A stretch of 17,148 nt of DNA. It comes from Pseudoflavonifractor sp047637855. GTDB lineage: Bacteria; Bacillota; Clostridia; Oscillospirales; Oscillospiraceae. The notes below the pieces were generated by a model. It was not told the DNA's origin and ran no database searches. It saw only the letters and a list, made by a program, of their open reading frames with translations. This document shows positions 6,359-13,528 of this stretch, piece by piece (positions within the stretch are counted from its first letter, which is position 1; each line of letters starts with the position of its first letter). The position numbers were made by a program, and so were the translations under genes. The DNA is taken from contig JBLJBF010000148.1 of NCBI GenBank assembly GCA_047637855.1, positions 1-17,148 of the forward strand, read 5' to 3'.

Positions 6359-7871
6359 ATGGCTTGTAGTAGCTGGCAGTGCCCCGCGCGCGGTCGTAAA
6401 CCAGCACGGCGGCATACCCGCTCAGGTCGGCCCCCTCGGCACTGGGGATGGGCGTGGTATAGGGGAAGTCCCGGTTGCCGCTCTCGCAGGCCAGCAGGCC
6501 GGTGAAGGCCCAGACGCTCTCGGTGGCGCCGTGGATATGCTCGTGAAACGCAAAGTTCTGCTCCGGGAGATAGTTCCCCTCCAAGCCCAGAACCGCCACC
6601 TTTCCGCCAGGGGGGACGGCCTTCCCCTCGTTCAGCACGGTCCGGACGGCGGCCCCGGCGGCCTGGTCGTTGCGGTAGGTCTGGCGGTAGTCGGCCAGCT
6701 CGCTCACCGCCGCCACGCAGAAGACGAGGGCGAGGGCCGCGCACACGCCGCCGGTGATCGCCCCCCGGAAGGAAGCGCGGCGCAGCACGAGCCCGAAGAG
6801 CGCGTCGGCCATTAAAGCCAGTCCGCAGAAGGAGAACACCGTGTTGCGCAGGGCGACGGCGGGCTGGGCCAGAATGAAAAAGAGGGTGACGGGGGCCAGC
6901 GCCATCAGCGCTCCCACCAAGAGGGCGGTCGGGGTCCGGGTGCTCGAAGCGGTGTGCCGCCGGGCGGCAAAAAACAACAGGGCGCACAGCCCCAGCAGAA
7001 GGAGCACCCACACGGGGTTAGGGACGGAAAAAATCAGCCCCGCACCCCGGCGAAAGCCGCGGACGGCGGTCTTCCATCCGCCGATGGCGTAGGCTCCCCC
7101 GGTTTGGGCAAAGGCGCTTTCGAACACCGCATCCCACCCCGCCTGCCAGGGGAGGGCAAGCTTCATGCGGCTGCCGAGCTGCCCGGCCGCGGTGGAGAAA
7201 AAGCCCGTAAAGGCGAAGTAGATGGCCGCGTTCACAAAGGTGAGCAGTGCGAAGAGACTGCGCCCCCGCGCCTCCCGAAGCTCCAAAATGCCCACCAGCA
7301 GCACTCCCGTGACGCTGAGCACCAGCCCCTGCTCATAAAAACAGTAGGAGAGCAGCTGGGTCACAAAGTAGAGGGCGAGCACGGGCCACCGCCCCGCCTG
7401 ACACCAGCGCTGGAAGAGCCACATGGCGAGGGTGGTGAGGAAGAGACTGGGGAGCACCCGGCTGGAGGCCGACACCCAGTAGGTCCCCTCCATGCCCAAG
7501 GGGAGGAGGGCGTACACCGTCAAAAAGAGATACCCGGTGCCGAAGTACTTGCGCCACACCGCCCGAAAGAGGATGGCGCTCCCCGCGTACAGGGCCGAGA
7601 GAACCGCCACCGCGGCCATCATCCAGCCCCAGAACCGGCTCCACACAAAGTAGTCCCCCACCGAGGCCAGGGGCCGGGAGGAGAGGAGCCCCATGTCCAG
7701 AATGACCTGCTTGGCCGTATAGTAGGCCGACTGGTTATGCATCTGAATATAGTCGTCCAGCTGGGGAAAGTACTGAAGGCCGAAGTAGCAGTACCGTAAA
7801 ACTATCAGCGCGAAGAGGAGCAAAAAGACAAAAAGCCCCCGCTCCCGCCCAGGCGCGTCCTTTTTTTTCAT
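6357..7871 (-). CDS. Polytopic membrane protein, probable GT-C type glycosyltransferase
   Basis: 504 residues. An N-terminal helix (about 12-28) is followed by an external loop with the acidic pair D39-D40 (QLDDYIQ), the hallmark position of lipid-phosphosugar-dependent GT-C enzymes. About ten more hydrophobic segments follow up to residue 392 (for example 84-103, 112-124, 141-154, 163-177, 184-197, 206-222, 286-303, 315-335, 342-363, 373-392). A soluble C-terminal domain (about 393-504) is probably extracytoplasmic. Family members move a sugar from a polyprenyl-phosphate carrier to an acceptor outside the cell. The gene overlaps the GT2 gene by ATGA and is followed at once by gtrA, which supports a role as the acceptor-specific enzyme of a Gtr-like cassette. 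I cannot name the family or the acceptor (teichoic acid, polysaccharide and protein are all possible). Confidence 0.75.
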   Translation of the reverse strand: MKKKDAPGRERGLFVFLLLFALIVLRYCYFGLQYFPQLDDYIQMHNQSAYYTAKQVILDMGLLSSRPLASVGDYFVWSRFWGWMMAAVAVLSALYAGSAILFRAVWRKYFGTGYLFLTVYALLPLGMEGTYWVSASSRVLPSLFLTTLAMWLFQRWCQAGRWPVLALYFVTQLLSYCFYEQGLVLSVTGVLLVGILELREARGRSLFALLTFVNAAIYFAFTGFFSTAAGQLGSRMKLALPWQAGWDAVFESAFAQTGGAYAIGGWKTAVRGFRRGAGLIFSVPNPVWVLLLLGLCALLFFAARRHTASSTRTPTALLVGALMALAPVTLFFILAQPAVALRNTVFSFCGLALMADALFGLVLRRASFRGAITGGVCAALALVFCVAAVSELADYRQTYRNDQAAGAAVRTVLNEGKAVPPGGKVAVLGLEGNYLPEQNFAFHEHIHGATESVWAFTGLLACESGNRDFPYTTPIPSAEGADLSGYAAVLVYDRARGTASYYKP

Positions 7872-8569
7872 GTGCGGTTCACCTGGCCCCGGATACGCAG
7901 CAGGTCCCGGAACATCCGGGCGCTGTCCCGCAGAATATCAACCTTGGAATCCCGGTGGTTCACGATGGACACGGCCTCCTGCCCGATGGACATGCCGGCC
8001 TTCCTGGCCCGGAGAAGCACCTCAAAGTCAAAGGCAAAGCCGTCGGTGGTGCATTTGGAGAAGAGGGCCTGGGCGGCGGCGCGGCGGTATCCCTTAATGC
8101 CGCACTGGGTATCGTAAGGCAGGCCGGAGAGCAGGCGCACGATGAGGCCGAACCCCTTGGATGTGATAAGCCGCAGAAGGGGATAATCCTTGTACCCTTC
8201 CCCGTTCAGGCGGCGGGACCCGATCACCAGGTCGCACCCGGTCCGCTCCAGCTTGTCCAGCATGGGGGCGATGTTGTCCAGCCCGTAGGCCAGGTCCGCG
8301 TCGGTGGCGAATACATACTCCCCCCGGGCCGACAGCATCCCCACCCGGACGGCGCAGCCCTTGCCCCGGTTGGGGGCGTACCCCTCCAGCCGCAGGTGCT
8401 CGCCCGCCAGGGGGCGAAGCTGCTCGATCATGCCGTCGGTGCTGCCGTCGTCCACCACGATGAGCTCGTAGTCCGGGTCGATCCGGGATAGGGCGGCCAT
8501 CGCGGTCCGGACCGTGTCCACAATGATCGCCTGTTCATTATAGGCGGGGATAACCAGGGATAGCTTCAT
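7868..8569 (-). CDS. GT2 family glycosyltransferase, DPM1/ALG5-like (polyprenyl-phosphate sugar synthase)
   Basis: 233 residues with a GT-A fold of family 2: N-terminal SLVIPAYNE (4-12), nucleotide-binding VVDDGSTD (38-45), the metal-binding DAD motif (D90-A-D92), GSRR (117-120), and the late QCGIKGYRR block (155-163). These are the landmarks of dolichyl/undecaprenyl-phosphate glucosyl- or mannosyltransferases, which load a sugar from UDP- or GDP-sugar onto the lipid carrier at the inner membrane face. There is no C-terminal membrane pair as in GtrB, so it is the soluble, membrane-associated DPM1/ALG5 type. First gene of its operon, with a near-consensus promoter upstream; the stop overlaps the GT-C start (ATGA). 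The sugar is unknown. Confidence 0.9.
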   Translation of the reverse strand: MKLSLVIPAYNEQAIIVDTVRTAMAALSRIDPDYELIVVDDGSTDGMIEQLRPLAGEHLRLEGYAPNRGKGCAVRVGMLSARGEYVFATDADLAYGLDNIAPMLDKLERTGCDLVIGSRRLNGEGYKDYPLLRLITSKGFGLIVRLLSGLPYDTQCGIKGYRRAAAQALFSKCTTDGFAFDFEVLLRARKAGMSIGQEAVSIVNHRDSKVDILRDSARMFRDLLRIRGQVNRT

Positions 8570-8613
8570 GGAAATACCTCTCTAGCTTCGCTTCCTTTTA
8601 TTCATAGGTATCT

Positions 8614-8642
8614 ATCATATGCTTCCGGGGGAAGAATGTCAA
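8614..8642 (-). promoter_or_regulatory. Sigma-A promoter of the glycosylation operon
   Basis: On the minus strand a perfect -35 TTGACA (8637-8642) and a -10 TATGAT (8614-8619) are 17 nt apart. The GT2 start codon is 44 nt further on. It is the best promoter match in the window and suggests steady expression. Confidence 0.83.
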
Positions 8643-8648
8643 TATTCG

Positions 8649-8677
8649 TTGCACGGCCGCCCTTTCTGTGGTATACT
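8649..8677 (+). promoter_or_regulatory. Sigma-A promoter of the DEAD-box helicase gene
   Basis: The -35 TTGCAC (8649-8654) and the -10 TATACT (8672-8677) have a 17-nt spacer, and TGG before the -10 gives a TG extension. The -35 elements of this and the divergent glycosylation promoter are only 6 nt apart, so polymerase binding at one may compete with the other. Confidence 0.8.
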
Positions 8678-8712
8678 AAAATGAAAAATCGTAATAAAAG
8701 GACGTTTTATTT

Positions 8713-9912
8713 ATGGAGATCAATGGCCAGCAGGTCAATGAAATTGCAAAATTTGCCGACATGAGCCTCTCCCCGGAGGTGATGCGCGCCATCAACGAAA
8801 AGAATTATATCCAGGCCACTCCCATTCAGACGGGGGCCATCCCTTATTTTATGGACTGGAAGGACGTTATTGCCAAAGCCCCCACCGGCACGGGGAAGAC
8901 CTTCGCTTTCGGCATTCCCATGGTGGAGCATACCGACGCGGCCTCCAGCGACGTGCAGGCGCTGGTGCTGGCCCCCACCCGGGAGCTGGCCATCCAGATC
9001 CAGGAGGAGCTGCGGGACCTGTGCGCCTATAAGGAAGGGGTGCGCACCGTATGTCTCTACGGCGGCGCCCCCATCGACAAGCAGATCACCGCGCTGAAGA
9101 AATGCCCCCAGATCGTGGTGGCCACCCCAGGCCGCCTGATGGACCACTTGAAGCGCCGCACCCTGCGCCTGGACAAGGTGCTTACCGTGGTACTGGACGA
9201 GGCCGACCGGATGCTGGACATGGGCTTTGTCCGGGACGTGACCCACATTCTGGACGGCATCAAAAGCCGGAAGAACCTGGGGCTTTTCTCGGCCACCATC
9301 TCCCGCGAGGTGCTGGATATCTCCTGGGTCTATCAGCGCGACCCCGTCGAGATCACGGTCCAGTCCGACGAGAACAACCGGCCCGACATCCAGCAGTACC
9401 GCATCGACCTGGACGACCGTAGCCAGAAGCTGGACGTGATGACGGCCCTGCTGGAGCACGGGGAGTACGAGCGGGCAATCGCCTTCTGCAACACCAAGAA
9501 CATGACCGACCGGCTCTCCGGCCTGCTGAAGATGCACGGCGTCTCGGCCGAGGCCATCCACGGCGACATTCAGCAGCGCATCCGGGAGAAGACCCTCACC
9601 GACTTCCGGGAGGGCAGGCTCCGGGTGCTGGTGGCCACCGACGTGGCCGCCCGGGGCTTGGACATCGACGACGTGGATGTGGTCTTCAACTACGACGTGC
9701 CCGACGAGATCGAGTACTATATCCACCGCATCGGCCGCACCGGCCGGGCCAAGCGCCACGGCGTGGCCTACTCTCTGGTTGCCAACATCACCGAGGGGAT
9801 GCGCATGGAGGACATCGCCAGGAACACCAAAAGCGAAGTCTACCTCCTCAAATACGACCGCTCCGGCGCGCTCCTCCCCGTGGGCGAAGTGCCCGAGCCG
9901 AAGAAATCGTAA
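8713..9912 (+). CDS. DEAD-box ATP-dependent RNA helicase
   Basis: 399 residues covering just the two RecA-like domains. Seen in order: a Q-motif region (F14, TPIQ 36-39), motif I APTGTGKT (56-63), Ia PTREL (89-92 region), TPGR (138-141), motif II DEAD (162-165), motif III SAT (193-195), motif V ATDVAARGLD (308-317) and motif VI HRIGRTGR (338-345). These proteins unwind short RNA duplexes in ribosome assembly, mRNA decay or cold adaptation. There is no C-terminal extension such as the basic tail or RNA-recognition domain found in CshA, DbpA or DeaD, so the specific role is open. AAAGGA precedes the ATG with a slightly long, AT-rich spacer. A stem-loop after the stop suggests a single-gene transcript. 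Confidence 0.95.
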   Translation: MEINGQQVNEIAKFADMSLSPEVMRAINEKNYIQATPIQTGAIPYFMDWKDVIAKAPTGTGKTFAFGIPMVEHTDAASSDVQALVLAPTRELAIQIQEELRDLCAYKEGVRTVCLYGGAPIDKQITALKKCPQIVVATPGRLMDHLKRRTLRLDKVLTVVLDEADRMLDMGFVRDVTHILDGIKSRKNLGLFSATISREVLDISWVYQRDPVEITVQSDENNRPDIQQYRIDLDDRSQKLDVMTALLEHGEYERAIAFCNTKNMTDRLSGLLKMHGVSAEAIHGDIQQRIREKTLTDFREGRLRVLVATDVAARGLDIDDVDVVFNYDVPDEIEYYIHRIGRTGRAKRHGVAYSLVANITEGMRMEDIARNTKSEVYLLKYDRSGALLPVGEVPEPKKS

Positions 9913-9924
9913 AATGACCCTGCG

Positions 9925-9954
9925 AAGCCGGACGAAGACATCTTCGCCCGGCTT
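9925..9954 (+). terminator. Stem-loop terminator after the helicase gene
   Basis: AAGCCGG (9925-9931) pairs with CCGGCTT (9948-9954), and after one mismatch CGAAGA pairs with TCTTCG around a tight loop. A short TT-rich stretch follows (TTCCTAAATCTTC). It ends 13 nt past the helicase stop. Confidence 0.65.
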
Positions 9955-9997
9955 TCCTAAATCTTCATACTTTCTTGATTTTTTCTGCGGAAAATTG

Positions 9998-10006
9998 TGC
10001 TATACT
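9998..10006 (+). promoter_or_regulatory. Extended -10 promoter of the YtvI-like gene
   Basis: TGC-TATACT forms an extended -10. A TTGATT further upstream is 20 nt from the -10, too far for a standard -35. The implied transcript start (near 10013) leaves about 36 nt before the TTG start codon. Confidence 0.5.
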
Positions 10007-10033
10007 TATGATTATCTTTATCATATGGCAGAA

Positions 10034-10040
10034 AAAGGAG
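10034..10040 (+). promoter_or_regulatory. Ribosome binding site selecting a TTG start for the YtvI-like gene
   Basis: AAAGGAG ends 8 nt before TTG at 10049. The in-frame GTG at 10043 is only 2 nt away and the in-frame ATG at 10025 lies upstream of the site, so TTG is best placed. Confidence 0.7.
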
Positions 10041-10048
10041 CGGTGAAT

Positions 10049-11233
10049 TTGAAATTACATGAGCTCACGTGGAGAGAGCGGGGCAGGCTGTGGCTGCGGC
10101 TGGGAATCCGTCTGGCGCTGTTGGCGCTGGCCGTCTTTTTGCTGACCCGGGTGCTGCCCCCCATTCTCTCCCTCCTCATGCCTTTTGTGCTGGCACTGGT
10201 CATGGCATGGATTTTAAACCCGGCCATCCGGGCGATCCAGCGGCGGTTCGGCGTCTCCCGCAAGCTCCTGTCTCTGCTCTTCCTCCTGCTCCTCTTCGCC
10301 GTGGCCGGGGGGGCGCTGACCGCCCTCGTCTACAGCATCGTGGCCGAGGTGGCCTCTCTGCTCTCCAACTGGCCCACCATCTGGCACGGAACCTTCCAGC
10401 CCGCCCTTTTCGAGACCGAGCGGTTTTTCTCCGACCTTTTCGGGGCCCTGCCCGAGCAGATAGGCGCGTCGGCAAACCAAGCGCTGTACCAATTGGTGGA
10501 CTGGCTCAACTCGGTCCTTCCCGCGCTGGCGTCCCGCATGGGCGGCGCGGCCGGAACCTTCGCCGTCAGTATTCCCGCCTTTGTGGTGTCGGCCGTCATC
10601 TTCCTCATGGCCTCCTTTTTCATCACCTCGGACTATCCCCGGCTGCGTTTTCTCCTGCTGGACAGGCTGTCAGGAAACCTGCGCAGCCTCCTCAGCGACA
10701 TTAAGGGCACCGCTGTGGCCGCCTTCGGCGGCTATGTCAAGGCCCAGCTCATCCTGTCGGCGGGGGTATTCGTTATTTTGCTGCTGGGCTTCTGGATCAT
10801 CCGTCAGCCCTATGTGGTGCTGCTGGCCTTCTTTTTCGCGGTGCTGGATTTTGTCCCCCTCATCGGCTCGGGCACTGTCATGATCCCCTGGGCGGCGGTT
10901 GATCTGCTCACGGCGGATTACCGCCACGCGATCAATTTGATGGTTATCTGGGGGATCATCGCGCTCTTCCGCCGCATGGCCGAGCCCAAGATCGTGGGCG
11001 ACCAGACCGGCCTTTCCCCCATCCTGTCTCTGGTGAGCATCTATGTGGGGATGCAGGTGGCCGGGGTGGGCGGCATGATTTTGGGCCCGGTGCTGTGCCT
11101 GATCGTCCTCAACATCTACCGGATGGGCGTCTTTGCGGGCTCCATTTCCGACCTTCGCCTTGCCGCCACCGACCTGTCCGCCCTCCTTCAAAACCGGCCG
11201 GGGGCCGAGGAGGAACCAAACGAAGAACCGTAA
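10049..11233 (+). CDS. AI-2E/PerM family membrane protein, YtvI-like
   Basis: 394 residues from the TTG start. Paired N-terminal helices (about 16-57), a third near 72-97, a large outside loop with amphipathic segments (about 100-180), then a C-terminal bundle of four to five helices. The family core is visible: FAVLDFVPLIGSGTVMIPWA, and later EPKIVGDQTGLSP followed by SIYVGMQVAGVGGMILGPVL. This is the AI-2E (formerly UPF0118/PerM) superfamily; the subtype resembles YtvI, annotated as a sporulation membrane protein in Firmicutes. Its molecular activity is not established in the family. The protein ends in an acidic, hydrophilic tail (PGAEEEPNEEP). A start at the ATG at 10025 would add eight residues and lack a proper ribosome site. 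It has its own promoter and terminator. Confidence 0.85.
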   Translation: MKLHELTWRERGRLWLRLGIRLALLALAVFLLTRVLPPILSLLMPFVLALVMAWILNPAIRAIQRRFGVSRKLLSLLFLLLLFAVAGGALTALVYSIVAEVASLLSNWPTIWHGTFQPALFETERFFSDLFGALPEQIGASANQALYQLVDWLNSVLPALASRMGGAAGTFAVSIPAFVVSAVIFLMASFFITSDYPRLRFLLLDRLSGNLRSLLSDIKGTAVAAFGGYVKAQLILSAGVFVILLLGFWIIRQPYVVLLAFFFAVLDFVPLIGSGTVMIPWAAVDLLTADYRHAINLMVIWGIIALFRRMAEPKIVGDQTGLSPILSLVSIYVGMQVAGVGGMILGPVLCLIVLNIYRMGVFAGSISDLRLAATDLSALLQNRPGAEEEPNEEP

Positions 11234-11235
11234 TC

Positions 11236-11272
11236 CAGTTCCCCCGGCTCTTAACAGGGGCCGGGGGAACTG
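11236..11272 (+). terminator. Stem-loop terminator after the YtvI-like gene
   Basis: CAGTTCCCCCGGC (11236-11248) and GCCGGGGGAACTG (11260-11272) form a perfect 13-bp stem with an 11-nt loop, just past the stop. Only a short CTTTAGG follows, so the U-tract is weak. Confidence 0.65.
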
Positions 11273-11350
11273 CTTTAGGCCCCTGCCGCCGTTTTAGAAT
11301 CGTTTAAAAAAATTCTTATTTTTCTTCATGCTTTAGTCATAAATCTCGGT

Positions 11351-11356
11351 TATGAT
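11351..11356 (+). promoter_or_regulatory. Possible -10 element of the htrA-like gene
   Basis: TATGAT lies 68 nt upstream of the htrA start. I find no clear -35 at 16-18 nt, but the region just upstream (11302-11330) is strikingly A/T-rich and could act as an UP element or hold a regulator site. A small GGGGC/GCCCC hairpin (11371-11383) lies in the leader. Low confidence. Confidence 0.35.
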
Positions 11357-11424
11357 AGTCACATCAACAAGGGGCAAAGCCCCGATCTACACACCACCCG
11401 TTTTGAAACGAAGGAGCGGTTTTT

Positions 11425-12750
11425 ATGTATTACAGCAATTACAACGACTTTAACAGCGATCCGCAGCACCCGCGGCTCTCTGAGGCAGACGACTTCCCGC
11501 CCGTTGGGGAGCATCAGCCCCCCAAGAAAAAGCGCAGGCTCTGGCCGAAGGTGACCGCTCTCATTCTGGTCGCCGCTTTGCTGGGCGGCGCGGCCGGCGG
11601 TGGGGCCGTATATCTGTGGGGCGGCGCGGCCGGCAGCACCACCATCTACGGCGGTACCCACACCCCCACGGCGGTCACGGTCTTTAACGTCAACCAGAAA
11701 GACCCCCTTACCCCCTCCCAGATCTACGCCACCTATGTGGGCTCTTCCGTGGGCATCACCACCCAGATCACCACCAACATCTTTGGCCAGCAGGTGCAGA
11801 ACGCCGCCTCGGGCTCCGGTTTCGTCATCACCCAGGACGGTTACATCGTCACCAACTACCACGTCATTGACTCCGCAAGCAGCATCGAGGTCAACTTCGA
11901 AAACGGCAAGAGCTATGTGGGCACTCTGGTGGGCGGCGATGAGGAGAACGATGTGGCCGTCCTGAAAATTGACGCCACCGGCCTCACCCCCGTAGTCATC
12001 GGCAGCTCGGACGATCTGGTGGTGGGCGACCAGGTCTTTGCCATTGGCAACCCTCTGGGCGAGCTGACCTATTCCCTCACCGGCGGCTACGTCTCGGCCC
12101 TCAACCGCAGCGTCACCATGTCTGACGGCCGCCGTATGAACTATATCCAGACCGACACGGCCATTAACTCGGGCAACTCGGGCGGCCCCCTCTTCAACAT
12201 TTACGGCCAGGTGGTGGGCATCGTCTCGGCCAAACTCTCCAGCGGCGGCAACTCCTCCGCCGCCTCGGTGGAGGGCCTGGGCTTCGCCATCCCGATGAAC
12301 GATGTGCGCGGCATGATCACCGACATCATGGAGCACGGCTATGTCACCGGCAAGCCCTATATGGGCATTGTGGGCAGCAGCGTCAGCGGCGAGGCACAGC
12401 GGTACGGCACCCCCGCGGGTGCCTATGTCAAGGGCGTGGTCCCGGGCTCCTGCGCCGAAAAGGCCGGCCTCAAAACCGGGGATATCATCACCAAGATCGG
12501 CGACACCGCCGTCAACTCCATGGACGATCTCCAGGCCGCCAACAAGGGCTATAAGGCGGGAGACACCGCAACTCTTGTGGTTAACCGCTCGGGTCAGACC
12601 GTCACCCTCTCCATCACCTTTGACGAGCGCACCGCCGAGCGCGAGACCGCCTCTCAGGGCCTCCAGAATCAGCTCAACCAGGAGCAGCAGAGGCAGCAGC
12701 AGCAACAGCAGCAACAGAGCGGCGGCTACGGCTGGCCCTTTGGCTGGTAA
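11425..12750 (+). CDS. HtrA/DegP-like membrane-anchored serine protease with PDZ domain
   Basis: 441 residues. A cytoplasmic N-terminal stretch ending in KKKRR (34-38) precedes one membrane helix (about 42-65), so the protease faces outside. The trypsin-like domain (about 95-300) carries the triad His146 (TNYHVID), Asp176 (ENDVAVLKI) and Ser252 (NSGNSGGPL). One PDZ domain follows (about 308-400; GVVPGSCAEKAGLKTGDIITKIG). The C-terminus is a Gln-rich tract (424-431 all Gln) ending in aromatic GGYGWPFGW. The family degrades or refolds damaged exported proteins and is often stress-induced (CssRS in Bacillus); I see no clear CssR site here. The start is supported by AAGGAG 8 nt upstream. Length and architecture match Firmicutes HtrA/YycK-like proteases; which paralog is unknown. 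Confidence 0.94.
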   Translation: MYYSNYNDFNSDPQHPRLSEADDFPPVGEHQPPKKKRRLWPKVTALILVAALLGGAAGGGAVYLWGGAAGSTTIYGGTHTPTAVTVFNVNQKDPLTPSQIYATYVGSSVGITTQITTNIFGQQVQNAASGSGFVITQDGYIVTNYHVIDSASSIEVNFENGKSYVGTLVGGDEENDVAVLKIDATGLTPVVIGSSDDLVVGDQVFAIGNPLGELTYSLTGGYVSALNRSVTMSDGRRMNYIQTDTAINSGNSGGPLFNIYGQVVGIVSAKLSSGGNSSAASVEGLGFAIPMNDVRGMITDIMEHGYVTGKPYMGIVGSSVSGEAQRYGTPAGAYVKGVVPGSCAEKAGLKTGDIITKIGDTAVNSMDDLQAANKGYKAGDTATLVVNRSGQTVTLSITFDERTAERETASQGLQNQLNQEQQRQQQQQQQQSGGYGWPFGW

Positions 12751-12764
12751 TCTCGCAAAAACCC

Positions 12765-12800
12765 TGCCCCGGCGCGTAGAACGCGCCGGGGCATTTCTTT
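12765..12800 (+). terminator. Intrinsic terminator after the htrA-like gene
   Basis: TGCCCCGGCGCG (12765-12776) and CGCGCCGGGGCA (12782-12793) form a perfect 12-bp stem with a 5-nt loop, followed by TTTCTTT. It is a textbook intrinsic terminator and insulates lexA from htrA. Confidence 0.88.
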
Positions 12801-12827
12801 GCCGTGTAAAATTAATTTCGATTCTTA

Positions 12828-12839
12828 GAACAAATGTTT
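12828..12839 (+). promoter_or_regulatory. LexA box (SOS operator) upstream of lexA
   Basis: GAACAAATGTTT matches the Gram-positive LexA/DinR operator pattern GAAC-N4-GTTC with one mismatch in the last half-site base. It overlaps the first two bases of the lexA -35, so bound LexA would block the promoter, giving the autoregulation known for lexA genes. Confidence 0.72.
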
Positions 12840-12866
12840 GCAATTTGCCCAAATCTATGTTATACT
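12838..12866 (+). promoter_or_regulatory. Sigma-A promoter of the lexA operon
   Basis: TTGCAA (12838-12843) and TATACT (12861-12866) are 17 nt apart. The lexA start is 44 nt further on, behind AAGGAGGG. Confidence 0.77.
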
Positions 12867-12910
12867 GGAGCCGCAAGCACATATATGCGCGCTTATAAGG
12901 AGGGTCTGCC

Positions 12911-13528
12911 ATGAAAATACTGTCTCCCAAACAGCAGCAGATCTATGATTACATCGTCTCGTTCCAGGCGGTTCACGGATACCCCCCCTCGGTCCGGGAG
13001 ATTGGGGAGGCGGTAGGTCTCAAGTCCCCCTCCACCGTCCATTTCCACCTGAAGGGGCTGGAGGAGAAGGGCCTCATTACCAAGGCCGAGGGCAAGACCC
13101 GGGCCATCACGGTGAGTCAGCCTCAGGGCCGCCCCATCGCCGAGGAGGAGGACGCCCGCGTGAACCTTGTCCCCGTGGTGGGCAGCGTGGCCGCCGGTTC
13201 GCCCATTTTGGCCGAGGAGTGCATTGAGGACTATCTGACCTTTGACACCCAGGGGCTGGAGGGCGAGCACTTTGCCCTGCGGGTCCGGGGCGAGTCCATG
13301 CTCAACGCCGGTATCCTGCCCGGCGACCTGGTGGTGGTCCACCGCCAGGGGGACGCCCGCAGCGGGGAGATCGTGGTCGCCCTTTTCGAGGACGAGGCCA
13401 CGGTAAAGACCCTGCGCCGCAAGGACGGACACACCTGGCTTATGCCCGAGAACCCGGAGTACGAGCCCATTGACGGCGACCACGCAGAGCTCCTGGGCAA
13501 GGTAGTCGCGGTTGTGAGAAAATACTGA
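12911..13528 (+). CDS. lexA: LexA repressor (SOS transcriptional regulator)
   Basis: 205 residues. The N-terminal winged helix-turn-helix (about 1-65; YPPSVREIGEAVGLKSPSTV) binds the SOS box. The C-terminal S24 peptidase domain has the self-cleavage Ala95-Gly96 bond (GSVAAGSP), nucleophile Ser129 (RGESM) and general base Lys166 (ATVKTL), so RecA-stimulated self-cleavage should work. Length is normal. A LexA box overlaps its promoter. The stop codon TGA shares its A with the ATG of ogt, so lexA and the alkylation-repair gene are co-transcribed and translationally coupled. There is no divergent yneA-like gene next to it, unlike in Bacillus. Confidence 0.97.
   Translation: MKILSPKQQQIYDYIVSFQAVHGYPPSVREIGEAVGLKSPSTVHFHLKGLEEKGLITKAEGKTRAITVSQPQGRPIAEEEDARVNLVPVVGSVAAGSPILAEECIEDYLTFDTQGLEGEHFALRVRGESMLNAGILPGDLVVVHRQGDARSGEIVVALFEDEATVKTLRRKDGHTWLMPENPEYEPIDGDHAELLGKVVAVVRKY

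Noticed and set aside
6347..6415. 23-residue longer N-terminus for the GtrA protein
   Set aside because: It would lie inside the upstream gene, has no GtrA-like sequence, and AGGAG is placed for the start at 6346.
8707..9759. Long minus-strand open frame (350 codons) opposite the helicase
   Set aside because: It is antisense to a gene with all DEAD-box motifs; its His/Gln/Gly/Asp-rich translation is a mirror of that coding sequence.
9677..10048. N-terminal extension of the YtvI-like frame into the helicase gene
   Set aside because: The extension overlaps the end of the helicase coding sequence in another frame and lies before the terminator and promoter; the ribosome site at 10034-10040 points to TTG at 10049.
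12694..12717. CAG/CAA repeat as a tandem-repeat locus or CRISPR-like array
   Set aside because: It is eight in-frame glutamine codons within the protease gene with no spacers; only a codon-level low-complexity tract.
11359..12930. 523-codon minus-strand open frame opposite htrA
   Set aside because: Fully antisense to an HtrA protein with complete catalytic triad; its composition (AHH, GGG, DDV runs) is that of a shadow, and it would read through the strong terminator at 12765.
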